Shown here: piece by piece, positions 1 through 5,616 of the stretch
Layout: every line of letters starts with the position of its first letter
How positions within the stretch are numbered: the first letter of the stretch is position 1
Source: Alphaproteobacteria bacterium
GTDB lineage: Bacteria > Pseudomonadota > Alphaproteobacteria > Micropepsales > Micropepsaceae
Direction of reading: 5' to 3'
NCBI GenBank assembly: GCA_947373775.1
Contig: CANBZE010000151.1
Span: 1 to 5,616, forward strand
Length of the DNA: 5,616 nucleotides
Made by a program: the position numbers and the translations under genes
The notes under the pieces: model-generated
What the model was told of the DNA's origin: nothing
The model's input: the letters and a program-made list of their open reading frames with translations, nothing else
The model's database searches: none

Positions 1-675
1 CTGATGCAGGATGGCATCGTGCAGCGGCTGCTGCATGACACATGCCCGCCACAAGGCGATGAATCATGGAGGCTCTGTCCCTATCAAAACAAGCTTCCCC
101 GAAACGCCAATGCCTGGCTGTGGGGGGCGGGCAGTGGTTTCCATGCCCTGGGCGGATTTGCCAGCAAGTCGCAGCAGGAAGAAGACAGCCGCATTATCGC
201 GCAAAGCCTGCGGCGCTATCCGCTGATGCATCTGCGGTCCGCCGCCACCGATTCCGTTTTGCAGTTCCTGCAATTCAAGACCGGCGACGGCATCGAGCCG
301 CAGCTTTCCATCCTGGAGCCGAATTTCCGCCGCATGATCCCCGGACAGTTGCCGGCCTATCTGAACGCGCGCCAGCAGCACGGGCTGGTCCGCTTCAAGA
401 TGCTGAACCTGATCCATGTCCCGGTGGGGGCGATGACCGTGCTGGGACTGCTGTTCTTGCTCCAGCATGCGGGGCTGCGGCGCGCCTGGGACCAGGCCAG
501 CCTGCCGGCGCTGGTGCTACTGGGGCTGGTGGGCAATGCCATCATCTGCGGCACCTTTTCCAACCCCCATGACCGCTATCAGTCCCGGGTCATCTGGCTG
601 CCCGCTCTGGTGCTGCTGTTGGCCGTGGCCCGCGACCGCCGTGCGTTGCAACCCGTCGCAGAATCCGGCACTTAG
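1..675 (+). CDS. C-terminal part of a polytopic membrane protein of unknown function (5' end outside the window)
   Basis: The frame is open from base 1; the ATG at base 4 has no Shine-Dalgarno sequence in view, so the gene very likely begins upstream. Numbering from that ATG, residues 1-130 are mostly soluble, with a Cys-containing stretch (C14, C25) running into LPRNANAWLWGAGSGFHALGG at about 31-51. Three hydrophobic segments follow at about 134-154, 167-184 and 196-210, consistent with membrane helices. Between the last two lies a polar motif, NPHDRYQSRVIW (187-198). The gene ends with TAG, 6 nt before rpe, so the two are probably in one operon. The layout, with a long loop followed by C-terminal helices, resembles conserved alphaproteobacterial membrane proteins of the glycosyltransferase-like (GT-C) kind, but I recognise no catalytic signature in this part. 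Function is unknown. I am confident that it is coding and membrane-bound, and not confident about its role. Confidence 0.85.
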   Translation: MMQDGIVQRLLHDTCPPQGDESWRLCPYQNKLPRNANAWLWGAGSGFHALGGFASKSQQEEDSRIIAQSLRRYPLMHLRSAATDSVLQFLQFKTGDGIEPQLSILEPNFRRMIPGQLPAYLNARQQHGLVRFKMLNLIHVPVGAMTVLGLLFLLQHAGLRRAWDQASLPALVLLGLVGNAIICGTFSNPHDRYQSRVIWLPALVLLLAVARDRRALQPVAESGT

Positions 676-681
676 GCCCCC

Positions 682-1341
682 ATGGCCCAGCCCGTCCGCA
701 TTGCGCCGTCCATCCTCTCCGCCGACTTTTCGAAGCTCGGCGCGGAAATAGAGGCTATCGAGGCGGCAGGCGCCGACTGGATCCATGTCGATGTGATGGA
801 TGGTCACTTCGTGCCCAACATCACTATTGGACCCCAGGTGGTGAAGGCATTGCGGCCCCACGCCAAGAAGCCCTTCGACGTGCATCTGATGATCTCGCCG
901 GTGGACCCTTATCTGGAGGCCTTTGCGGAGGCGGGCGCCGACGGCTTGACCGTTCATCCCGAGGCGGGCCCCCATGTTCATCGCACCCTTCAGCACATCC
1001 GCAAGCTGGGGAAGAAAGCCGGCGTGGTGCTCAATCCCGGCACGCCGGTGGATGCGCTCGACAATCTGATGGATCTGGTGGACCTGATATTGGTCATGAG
1101 CGTCAATCCGGGCTTTGGCGGCCAGAGCTTCATCGAAAGCCAGCTCAAGAAGGTCGAGGCTGCTCGCAAGCGCATCGACGCCACCGGGCGCGATATCGCG
1201 CTGGAAGTGGATGGCGGCATCACGCCGGAGACGGCCAAGCGCGCCATCGCCGCCGGCGCCACGGTGCTGGTTGCCGGCACCGCGGTGTTCCAGGGCGGAC
1301 CGTCGAAATACGCCGCAAATATCAAAGCGCTGAGAGGCTGA
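682..1341 (+). CDS. rpe: Ribulose-phosphate 3-epimerase
   Basis: Interconverts D-ribulose 5-phosphate and D-xylulose 5-phosphate in the cytoplasm, in the pentose phosphate pathway (and in the Calvin cycle where that exists). The 219-residue protein has the usual family length and a complete TIM-barrel signature. Visible are S10 in the APSILSADF opening, metal ligands H35 and D37 in HVDVMDG, H68 in DVHLMI, the phosphate-loop region NPGFGGQSF (142-150) and D177 in EVDGGI. D37 and D177 are the acid/base pair known for this family. The only sensible start is the ATG 6 nt after the upstream stop codon. It has no real Shine-Dalgarno sequence (the spacer is all G/C), so translation probably depends on ribosomes finishing the upstream membrane-protein gene. 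The downstream heparinase-like gene starts 1 nt after the stop. Nothing is truncated or unusual in the protein itself. Confidence 0.98.
   Translation: MAQPVRIAPSILSADFSKLGAEIEAIEAAGADWIHVDVMDGHFVPNITIGPQVVKALRPHAKKPFDVHLMISPVDPYLEAFAEAGADGLTVHPEAGPHVHRTLQHIRKLGKKAGVVLNPGTPVDALDNLMDLVDLILVMSVNPGFGGQSFIESQLKKVEAARKRIDATGRDIALEVDGGITPETAKRAIAAGATVLVAGTAVFQGGPSKYAANIKALRG
1333..1337 (+). promoter_or_regulatory. Shine-Dalgarno sequence of the heparinase-like gene
   Basis: AGAGG lies 5 nt before the GTG at 1343, inside the last codons of rpe. It supports the GTG as the start and indicates translational coupling, because the rpe stop codon lies between this site and the start. Confidence 0.6.
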
Positions 1342-1342
1342 C

Positions 1343-3043
1343 GTGCAGGCGCAGCAGCTCCTGCCGCTCCTGCCCGAATTGATCCGGGCAGGCTTGCGCC
1401 GCGCCGCCATGCCGGTTCGGGTCTGGTGGCGGCGCAACTGGTTCTATCGCCGTCTGCTCAAAGGCCCGCTGGCCGATCATGTGGTGTTTCATCCCTGGGA
1501 TGCGGCGCCGCGCCGCCTGGAGGAAGCCGACAGCCTGCTGCGCGGCCGCTTTCGTTTCTATGGCGTGTCGGTGGATGTGCCCGATGGCGTTTCGGTGTTC
1601 GATCTCAAGCCGCCCAATGCCGCCTGGGAGATGGCGCTGCACAGTTTTGCCTGGCTGCCGGCCCTGTCCAATGCCGGCGGCGACAATGCGCGCAAGCTGG
1701 CGACAAACCTGATCGGCCAATGGGTCAAGCGCCACGGCGCCTATTCTGAACCGGTCTGGCTGCCGCACATCATGGCGCGGCGGCTGGCCGCCATCTTTAC
1801 CCACGGGCGGCTGGTGATCCTGAATTCCGAGATGATGTGGCGCTCGCGCCTGTTCGTCTCCCTGCGCGAACAATGCCGCATGCTGGAACGCACCTCCCGC
1901 GAAGCGCCCGATGGCCTGCCGCGGCTGGAGGCGGCGGCTGTTCTGGCGCTGTCGGGCCTGTGCCTGGATGACAGTCCCAAGCGGCGCGAGACGGGTCTTT
2001 CGCGGCTGGAAGAAGAGATCGAGCGCCAGATCCTGCCCGATGGGGGCCATGTCAGCCGTTCGCCTGAACAGCTGACGGCGGCCTATCGCCATATCATCAT
2101 GATTTTGGAAGCCCTCAGCGCGGTGGGCGAGGAGCCGCCGCACGCTCTGCGCAACGCCCATGACCGCATGGCGCCGATGCTGCGCTTCTTCCGTCACGGC
2201 GATGGCGCCCTGGCGCTGTTCAATGGCGGGGCGGAAGGCGATCCGCGCATGATCGCGGGATTGCTGGCGCGCGATGACGTGCGCGGCCAGCCCTTTCATC
2301 ATGCCCGCCACAGCGCCTATCAGCGGCTGACGGCCGGGCGCACCTTGTGCCTGCTGGATTGCGGCAAAACCCCGGATGGCCCATTTGCACTGGAGGCCCA
2401 TGCCGGCGCCTGCGCCTTCGAACTGTCGAGCGGCAATGACCGCATCGTGGTCAATTGCGGCGCCGGCGGGCTGACTCACCAGACCTGGAATTGGGCGTTG
2501 CGGGCCACCGCGGCGCATTCCACCCTGACCCTGGCCGATACCTCCAGCGCCCATATCCTGCCGGCGGGTTTGCCGCGCGATCTGCTCGGACCGCGCCTGA
2601 CGGGAGGGCCGCGAGAGCCTTTGTCGCGCCGGGTCGAGACTGCCCAGGGCTGGACGGTGGAGGCGATGCACGACGCCTATGTCGAAGCTTTTGGGGTGCG
2701 CCATGAGCGCCAGATCACCATGTCGCCCCAAGGCCTGATGGTGACGGGGCGTGACCGGCTGGTGGCGGCCGAAGGGACCGCGCCGGGTCCGTGTAGCTTC
2801 ACCGTGCGATTCCATGTCCATCCCGATGTGCGGGTATCGCGCCTGGACGGGGGCGGCATCCTGCTCAAGCTGCCGGGCGGCGAGGGCTGGCGTTTCCGGG
2901 CCGGGGGCGGGGTGCTGGACGTGGAGGAAAGCGTCTATCTGGGCGGCCATGTGGTGCGCCGGGCCGAACAGCTTGTCATCAGCGGCACCATGAAGGATAC
3001 CCCCGCCGAAATCGCATGGGTCTTCGAGCAAATCGTCGCGTAG
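1343..3043 (+). CDS. Heparinase II/III-family protein
   Basis: A 566-residue protein starting with GTG, preceded by AGAGG at good spacing, 1 nt after rpe. The N-terminal half (to about 300) looks like the helical toroid of polysaccharide lyases, with conserved-looking blocks such as NAAWEMALHSFAWL (92-105) and ILPDGGHVSRSP (230-241). The C-terminal half (about 325-545) matches the beta-rich heparinase II/III domain (Pfam Hepar_II_III): AHAGACAFELSSGNDR (352-367), VVNCGAG (369-375), TAAHSTLTLADTSS (389-402) and VRFHVHPDV (488-496). There is no signal peptide; the N-terminus is basic and amphipathic (about 14-40), so a cytoplasmic or membrane-surface location is possible. Characterised family members are lyases for uronic-acid polysaccharides. 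Alphaproteobacterial relatives near rpe/purH have no substrate known to me. The H-A-D of many lyases reads H-A-G here (353-355), so lyase activity should not be assumed. Gene order suggests an envelope or exopolysaccharide role, by inference only. Confidence 0.93.
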   Translation: MQAQQLLPLLPELIRAGLRRAAMPVRVWWRRNWFYRRLLKGPLADHVVFHPWDAAPRRLEEADSLLRGRFRFYGVSVDVPDGVSVFDLKPPNAAWEMALHSFAWLPALSNAGGDNARKLATNLIGQWVKRHGAYSEPVWLPHIMARRLAAIFTHGRLVILNSEMMWRSRLFVSLREQCRMLERTSREAPDGLPRLEAAAVLALSGLCLDDSPKRRETGLSRLEEEIERQILPDGGHVSRSPEQLTAAYRHIIMILEALSAVGEEPPHALRNAHDRMAPMLRFFRHGDGALALFNGGAEGDPRMIAGLLARDDVRGQPFHHARHSAYQRLTAGRTLCLLDCGKTPDGPFALEAHAGACAFELSSGNDRIVVNCGAGGLTHQTWNWALRATAAHSTLTLADTSSAHILPAGLPRDLLGPRLTGGPREPLSRRVETAQGWTVEAMHDAYVEAFGVRHERQITMSPQGLMVTGRDRLVAAEGTAPGPCSFTVRFHVHPDVRVSRLDGGGILLKLPGGEGWRFRAGGGVLDVEESVYLGGHVVRRAEQLVISGTMKDTPAEIAWVFEQIVA

Positions 3044-3112
3044 CTAAGGGTTGTTCCCAAGCCCCCGCGCTGGCAATCTCAGCCGCAAATCACCCGCCTG
3101 CAGGAGCCTTTC
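3044..3112 (+). other. 69-nt intergenic region before sdhB
   Basis: This is the only gap in the left two-thirds long enough for a promoter. The best candidate I find is TTGTTC (3051-3056), 17 nt, then CAATCT (3074-3079), a poor match to a sigma-70-type promoter (TTG of the -35 box and two positions of the -10 box). There is no hairpin followed by a T-run that would terminate the upstream operon; GGG-TTGTT-CCC at 3048-3058 has only a 3-bp stem. sdhB may therefore be read both from its own weak promoter and by read-through from the rpe operon. Confidence 0.2.
3102..3106 (+). promoter_or_regulatory. Shine-Dalgarno sequence of sdhB
   Basis: AGGAG, 6 nt before the ATG at 3113: the best-formed ribosome binding site in the window. 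It fixes the start over the internal ATG at 3125 and fits high, independent translation of sdhB. Confidence 0.8.
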
Positions 3113-3907
3113 ATGGTCGAGATCATGCTGCCCAAGAACAGCCGGGTGAAGAAGGGCAAGGTCTGGCCTGCGGACAAGGCCGCCAATGGCAAGAAGCCCA
3201 AGCGCACCAAGGAATTCAAAGTCTATCGCTACAATCCCGATGACGGCGCAAATCCATCGGTGGACACTTATTCGGTGGATCTGGATTCCTGCGGCCCGAT
3301 GGTCCTGGACGCGCTGATCAAGATCAAGAACGAGATCGATCCGACCCTGTCCTTCCGCCGCTCCTGCCGCGAAGGCGTGTGCGGCTCCTGCGCCATGAAC
3401 ATCGCCGGCGGCAATACACTGGCCTGCACCAAGGCGATCAATGACTGCTCCGGCGCCGTCAGCGTCTATCCCTTGCCGCACATGCCGGTGGTGAAAGACC
3501 TGGTGCCGGACCTGACCAATTTCTATGCCCAGTATGCGTCCATCCAGCCGTTCCTGCGCACCTCGACCGCGGAGCCGGAAAAGGAATGGAAACAGTCGCC
3601 GGAAGACCGCGCCAAGCTGGACGGGCTGTATGAATGCATCCTGTGCGCCAGCTGCTCGGCGTCATGCCCCAGCTATTGGTGGAATTCCGAACGCTATCTG
3701 GGACCGGCGGCGCTGCTGCAATCCTATCGCTGGCTGATCGACAGCCGCGACGAGGAAACCGGCGAGCGGCTGGATAACCTGGAGGATCCCTTCCGCCTGT
3801 ATCGCTGCCACACCATCATGAACTGCGCCAATACCTGTCCCAAGGGCCTGAACCCGGCCCAGGCGATCGGCGAAATCAAGCAGATGATGGTCAAGCGGAA
3901 GGCTTGA
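3113..3907 (+). CDS. sdhB: Succinate dehydrogenase iron-sulfur subunit
   Basis: The 264-residue electron-transfer subunit of complex II (succinate:quinone oxidoreductase). It passes electrons from the FAD of SdhA through three Fe-S clusters to quinone at the SdhCD membrane anchor, on the cytoplasmic face. The N-terminal plant-type ferredoxin domain has the [2Fe-2S] ligands C85, C90, C93 and C105 ([10 protein letters not shown], then C105). The C-terminal domain has C175, C178, C181 and C242 for [4Fe-4S] and C185, C232 and C238 for [3Fe-4S]; these spacings equal those of the E. coli protein with a constant offset of 26. PSYWWN (186-191) and RCHTIMNC (231-238) are family hallmarks. A lysine-rich N-terminal stretch (about 12-36) precedes the ferredoxin fold, as is usual in alphaproteobacteria, though more basic than most I recall. 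sdhA, sdhC and sdhD are not in the window: the upstream neighbour is the heparinase-like gene, and 4 nt downstream is a carbonic anhydrase. Confidence 0.98.
   Translation: MVEIMLPKNSRVKKGKVWPADKAANGKKPKRTKEFKVYRYNPDDGANPSVDTYSVDLDSCGPMVLDALIKIKNEIDPTLSFRRSCREGVCGSCAMNIAGGNTLACTKAINDCSGAVSVYPLPHMPVVKDLVPDLTNFYAQYASIQPFLRTSTAEPEKEWKQSPEDRAKLDGLYECILCASCSASCPSYWWNSERYLGPAALLQSYRWLIDSRDEETGERLDNLEDPFRLYRCHTIMNCANTCPKGLNPAQAIGEIKQMMVKRKA
3897..3902 (+). promoter_or_regulatory. Shine-Dalgarno sequence of the carbonic anhydrase gene
   Basis: GGAAGG, 9 nt before the GTG at 3912, lying within the last codons of sdhB. It decides for the GTG start and indicates co-translation with sdhB. Confidence 0.6.
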
Positions 3908-3911
3908 TCCT

Positions 3912-4553
3912 GTGTTTCCCGAAAGACTGACAAAGGGCTATCGCGCCTTCCTGGAAGGGCGGTTCGCGGTGGAACGCGGCCGCTACCAGAACCTGGCGGG
4001 CTCCGGGCAATCGCCATCGATCATGGTGATCGGCTGCGTCGACAGCCGCGTGTCGCCCGAAGTGATCTTTGACGCCGCGCCGGGCGAAATCCTGGTGGCG
4101 CGCAACGTCGCCAACCTGGTGCCGCGCTACGAGCCGCCATCCGAGGAAGATCCCAGCCACCAGCATGGCACCAGCGCGGCGCTGGAGTTCGCGGTCCGCG
4201 CTTTGAAAGTGCGGCACATCGTAGTCCTGGGTCATGCCTTTTGCGGCGGCATCCGCGCCTTTGTCAGCGAAGATGCGCCACTGTCGTCATCGGACTTCAT
4301 CGGCCGCTGGATGAGCCAGATCGCGCCGGCGGCGGACGCGGTGACGGAGCCCAAGGGCGAGACCGACACCTATCTGCGGCAGCTGGAATTCGCCTCCGTG
4401 GAGCTATCCTTGCGGAACCTGATGACCTTCCCCTTTGTGAAGGGGGCGGTGGAGAAGGGCGAGCTGTCGCTGCACGGCGCCTTTTTCGGCGTCGCCTCGG
4501 GCAAACTCCTGGTGCGCAGTCCCAAGACCGGCGCGTTCGAGCCCGTCGAATAG
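3912..4553 (+). CDS. Beta-class carbonic anhydrase
   Basis: Zinc enzyme for the reversible hydration of CO2 to bicarbonate, probably cytoplasmic as no signal peptide is visible. The 213-residue length is typical for bacterial beta-carbonic anhydrases. Zinc ligands are C42, H108 and C111, with the D44-R46 dyad in GCVDSRVSPE (41-50) and HAFCGG (108-113). R64 in the ARNVANLV block, HGTSAALEFAV (85-95) and the C-terminal HGAFFGVASGKLLV (188-201) complete the fold. The start is GTG, supported by GGAAGG 9 nt upstream and by the MFPERLTKGY opening common in alphaproteobacterial members. V39 stands where type II (allosteric, bicarbonate-inhibited) enzymes such as H. influenzae HICA have Trp, so this one probably lacks that bicarbonate site. 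It lies 4 nt after sdhB and is surely co-transcribed with it; locally produced bicarbonate could serve carboxylation reactions that feed the TCA cycle, which is inference. Confidence 0.96.
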   Translation: MFPERLTKGYRAFLEGRFAVERGRYQNLAGSGQSPSIMVIGCVDSRVSPEVIFDAAPGEILVARNVANLVPRYEPPSEEDPSHQHGTSAALEFAVRALKVRHIVVLGHAFCGGIRAFVSEDAPLSSSDFIGRWMSQIAPAADAVTEPKGETDTYLRQLEFASVELSLRNLMTFPFVKGAVEKGELSLHGAFFGVASGKLLVRSPKTGAFEPVE

Positions 4554-4576
4554 CCACCCTTAACAGCCGTTCCGAA

Positions 4577-4582
4577 AGGTGA
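4577..4582 (+). promoter_or_regulatory. Strong Shine-Dalgarno-like sequence before an out-of-frame ATG
   Basis: AGGTGA, followed by GAGG, matches the anti-Shine-Dalgarno tail of 16S rRNA well. It sits 4 nt before the ATG at 4587, but that ATG opens only a 42-codon frame (stop TGA 4713-4715) that is out of frame with the exported-protein gene. It is too far (about 41 nt) from the ATG at 4624 to serve it directly, and overlaps the GTG at 4579 that would extend the same gene. It could serve a short leader peptide or be chance. Confidence 0.35.
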
Positions 4583-4584
4583 GA

Positions 4585-4609
4585 GGATGGCCTTGGAACA
4601 GGGCCATCC
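4585..4609 (+). repeat. Perfect 8-bp inverted repeat (candidate 5'-UTR hairpin)
   Basis: GGATGGCC (4585-4592) and GGCCATCC (4602-4609) are exact reverse complements separated by a 9-nt loop (TTGGAACAG); a T-G wobble pair could extend the stem inward. No T-run follows, so this is not a standard intrinsic terminator. It lies between a strong Shine-Dalgarno sequence and the preferred start at 4624, ending 14 nt before that ATG, and it encloses the ATG at 4587. It may affect translation initiation or mRNA stability of the exported-protein gene. Confidence 0.45.
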
Positions 4610-4623
4610 GGGGCATTCGGAAC

Positions 4624-5562
4624 ATGGTTCGCACCGCCATTGCCGCTCTACTGGTTTCCATTCTTGCAGCATCGGGGCAGGACAACGTCACCCTGACGGT
4701 TGCCAGGTCGCATGAGGCGTTCGCAAGCTTTACGAAAGCCTTTGCCAGGCCGACCAAGCTGGCGGGAAAGATCCCGCGCTGGGAGACCGGGATATGCCCG
4801 GTCGTGGTAGGGCAAGTGCCGGCGTCGACGGGTTTTGTCACGGCGCGGATGAAAGCGATCGCGGCGGCGGCCGGCGCACCGGTCAACGCGTCGACATCCT
4901 GTACCGCCAACATCGAAATCGTCTTCACCACCGCGCCGCAGGAACTGCTGGACAATGTCCGCAAGCATGATCCCGACTATCTGGGCTACGCCGAAAGCAA
5001 CGCCCTCAGGGAGGAACTGGCGACCGTCACCCATCCCATCCAGGCTTGGTACGCGACGGAAACCGTGGACCTGGACGGCATGCGGCGGGTGGACAGCGCC
5101 CGGCGCCTGGGCACCGGCAGCAGCATGTCGAATTTCACGGCCATCGGGATCATGGGAAACCGCGATCCCATCTATATGCCCGATGCCAGCTATGCCCGGG
5201 TTACGGGAAACCGCATCCAAGAGGGCACGCGGAGCGGTTTTCATCACATCATCATCACCGTCGATACCAAAAAACTGGCGGGGCAGGATTTTGTCAGGCT
5301 CGCCGATTACATCACCATGCTGGCGCTGACCCAGCTCGACTCGCTGGACACCTGCCAGAAACTGCCCAGCGTCGTGAACATGATGGCGCCGGACTGCGAT
5401 CACAGGGTGGAGGGAATGACGGCGGTCGATCTCGCCTATCTGACGGGCCTCTACAAGATGGGGGCCGACAAAAGCCTGGTCTTCCAGCAAAGCGATATTG
5501 TCGACGGGATGACAGGGGCGATGGAGCGCCAAGGCCAGGTTGCGGCGCGCGGCAAGCAATGA
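4624..5562 (+). CDS. Exported protein of unknown function with signal peptide and four cysteines
   Basis: A 312-residue protein from the ATG at 4624. The first 18 residues form a classic Sec signal peptide: a short basic n-region (MVR), a hydrophobic core TAIAALLVSILAA, and a likely signal-peptidase I site after A-S-G at 16-18. There is no lipobox. The mature part has four cysteines (C58, C93, C244, C258), an even number fitting two disulfides in the periplasm. Recognisable blocks are ICPVVVGQVP (57-66), ANIEIVFTTAPQELLD (95-110), DPDYLGYAES (117-126), PIQAWYATET (138-147) and GFHHIIITVDTKKL (205-218). These recall conserved hypothetical exported proteins of alphaproteobacteria; I know no function, and see no protease or hydrolase signature. 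A GTG at 4579 would add 15 residues with three Arg and two Trp; I prefer 4624 because it gives a compact signal peptide, though its own ribosome binding site is weak. Codon use matches the neighbours. Confidence 0.8.
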   Translation: MVRTAIAALLVSILAASGQDNVTLTVARSHEAFASFTKAFARPTKLAGKIPRWETGICPVVVGQVPASTGFVTARMKAIAAAAGAPVNASTSCTANIEIVFTTAPQELLDNVRKHDPDYLGYAESNALREELATVTHPIQAWYATETVDLDGMRRVDSARRLGTGSSMSNFTAIGIMGNRDPIYMPDASYARVTGNRIQEGTRSGFHHIIITVDTKKLAGQDFVRLADYITMLALTQLDSLDTCQKLPSVVNMMAPDCDHRVEGMTAVDLAYLTGLYKMGADKSLVFQQSDIVDGMTGAMERQGQVAARGKQ

Positions 5563-5577
5563 AGGCGTAGGGACTGC

Positions 5578-5616
5578 CTAGACGCTCTTGGCCGACAGCC
5601 GGCGCCAGAGCAGCGC
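5578..5616 (-). CDS. Possible C-terminal end of a convergent gene (partial)
   Basis: Read on the minus strand from the right edge, the last bases encode ALLWRRLSAKSV followed by TAG (5580-5578). All 12 sense codons end in G or C, as real genes in this window tend to, and the stop lies 15 nt past the stop of the exported-protein gene, a usual convergent arrangement. Twelve codons are too few to identify a product. An alternative is non-coding sequence beyond the last + strand gene. Confidence 0.4.
   Translation of the reverse strand, partial: ALLWRRLSAKSV

Noticed and set aside
517..1437. 306-codon minus-strand open frame opposite rpe
   Set aside because: rpe on the + strand is unmistakable, and the antisense product is compositionally biased and spans three genes' boundaries.
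1322..3031. 569-codon open frame on the minus strand covering the whole heparinase-like gene
   Set aside because: A mirror of the GC-rich codon use of the real gene. Its translation is low-complexity (rich in His, Gln, Arg, Gly), has no family motifs, and has no ribosome binding site or independent context.
3048..3058. GGG-TTGTT-CCC hairpin as terminator after the heparinase-like gene
   Set aside because: The stem is only 3 bp and no T-run follows.
4560..4574. TTAA at 4560-4563 as half of a CtrA box (TTAA-N7-TTAA)
   Set aside because: The second half-site reads TCCG, so the motif is absent.
4648..5559. 303-codon minus-strand open frame opposite the exported-protein gene
   Set aside because: A shadow frame rich in His, Arg and Asp without recognisable domains, while the + strand frame has a signal peptide and conserved-looking blocks.
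5563..5585. Possible bidirectional terminator between the last + gene and the convergent fragment
   Set aside because: Only short imperfect complementarity (GCGT at 5565-5568 with ACGC at 5582-5585, plus a bulge) and no T-runs; indistinguishable from chance in GC-rich DNA.

Overview
This is a high-GC bacterial window, densely coded on the + strand, with six genes or gene fragments in the same direction and probably the tail of a convergent gene at the right edge. The protein sequences point to an alphaproteobacterium. The succinate dehydrogenase iron-sulfur subunit, the beta-carbonic anhydrase (start MFPERLTKGY) and the heparinase II/III-like protein next to rpe all have the form seen in that class. 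A more specific placement (for example the Rhizomicrobium/Micropepsales or Caulobacterales area) is only a guess from recalled similarity. No tRNA, rRNA, CRISPR array, insertion sequence, integrase or att-like repeat is visible, and no stretch over 100 bases lacks a gene.

Left block, 1-3043: the C-terminal part of a polytopic membrane protein of unknown function, then rpe (ribulose-phosphate 3-epimerase), then a heparinase II/III-family gene. The gaps are 6 nt and 1 nt, so these three look co-transcribed and probably translationally coupled. The membrane protein and the heparinase-like protein may belong to envelope polysaccharide metabolism, with rpe a pentose-phosphate pathway passenger. 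This is inference from family and spacing.

Middle block, 3044-4553: after a 69-nt gap come sdhB (complex II iron-sulfur subunit, all ten cluster-ligand cysteines present) and, 4 nt later, a GTG-started beta-carbonic anhydrase with its zinc ligands intact. sdhB is not preceded by sdhA here, which is the main oddity of gene order.

Right block, 4554-5616: a 70-nt gap with a perfect 8-bp inverted repeat and a strong Shine-Dalgarno sequence in front of an out-of-frame ATG, then a gene for an exported protein of unknown function with a signal peptide and four cysteines. The last 39 bases read on the minus strand like the C-terminal 12 codons of a convergent gene.

Most of the window is core metabolism. 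I do not see a convincing new defence, mobile or biosynthetic system. The items most worth checking are the detached sdhB paired with a carbonic anhydrase, the uncharacterised exported protein and its odd 5' region, and the heparinase-like protein that lacks the Asp of the usual His-Ala-Asp motif.
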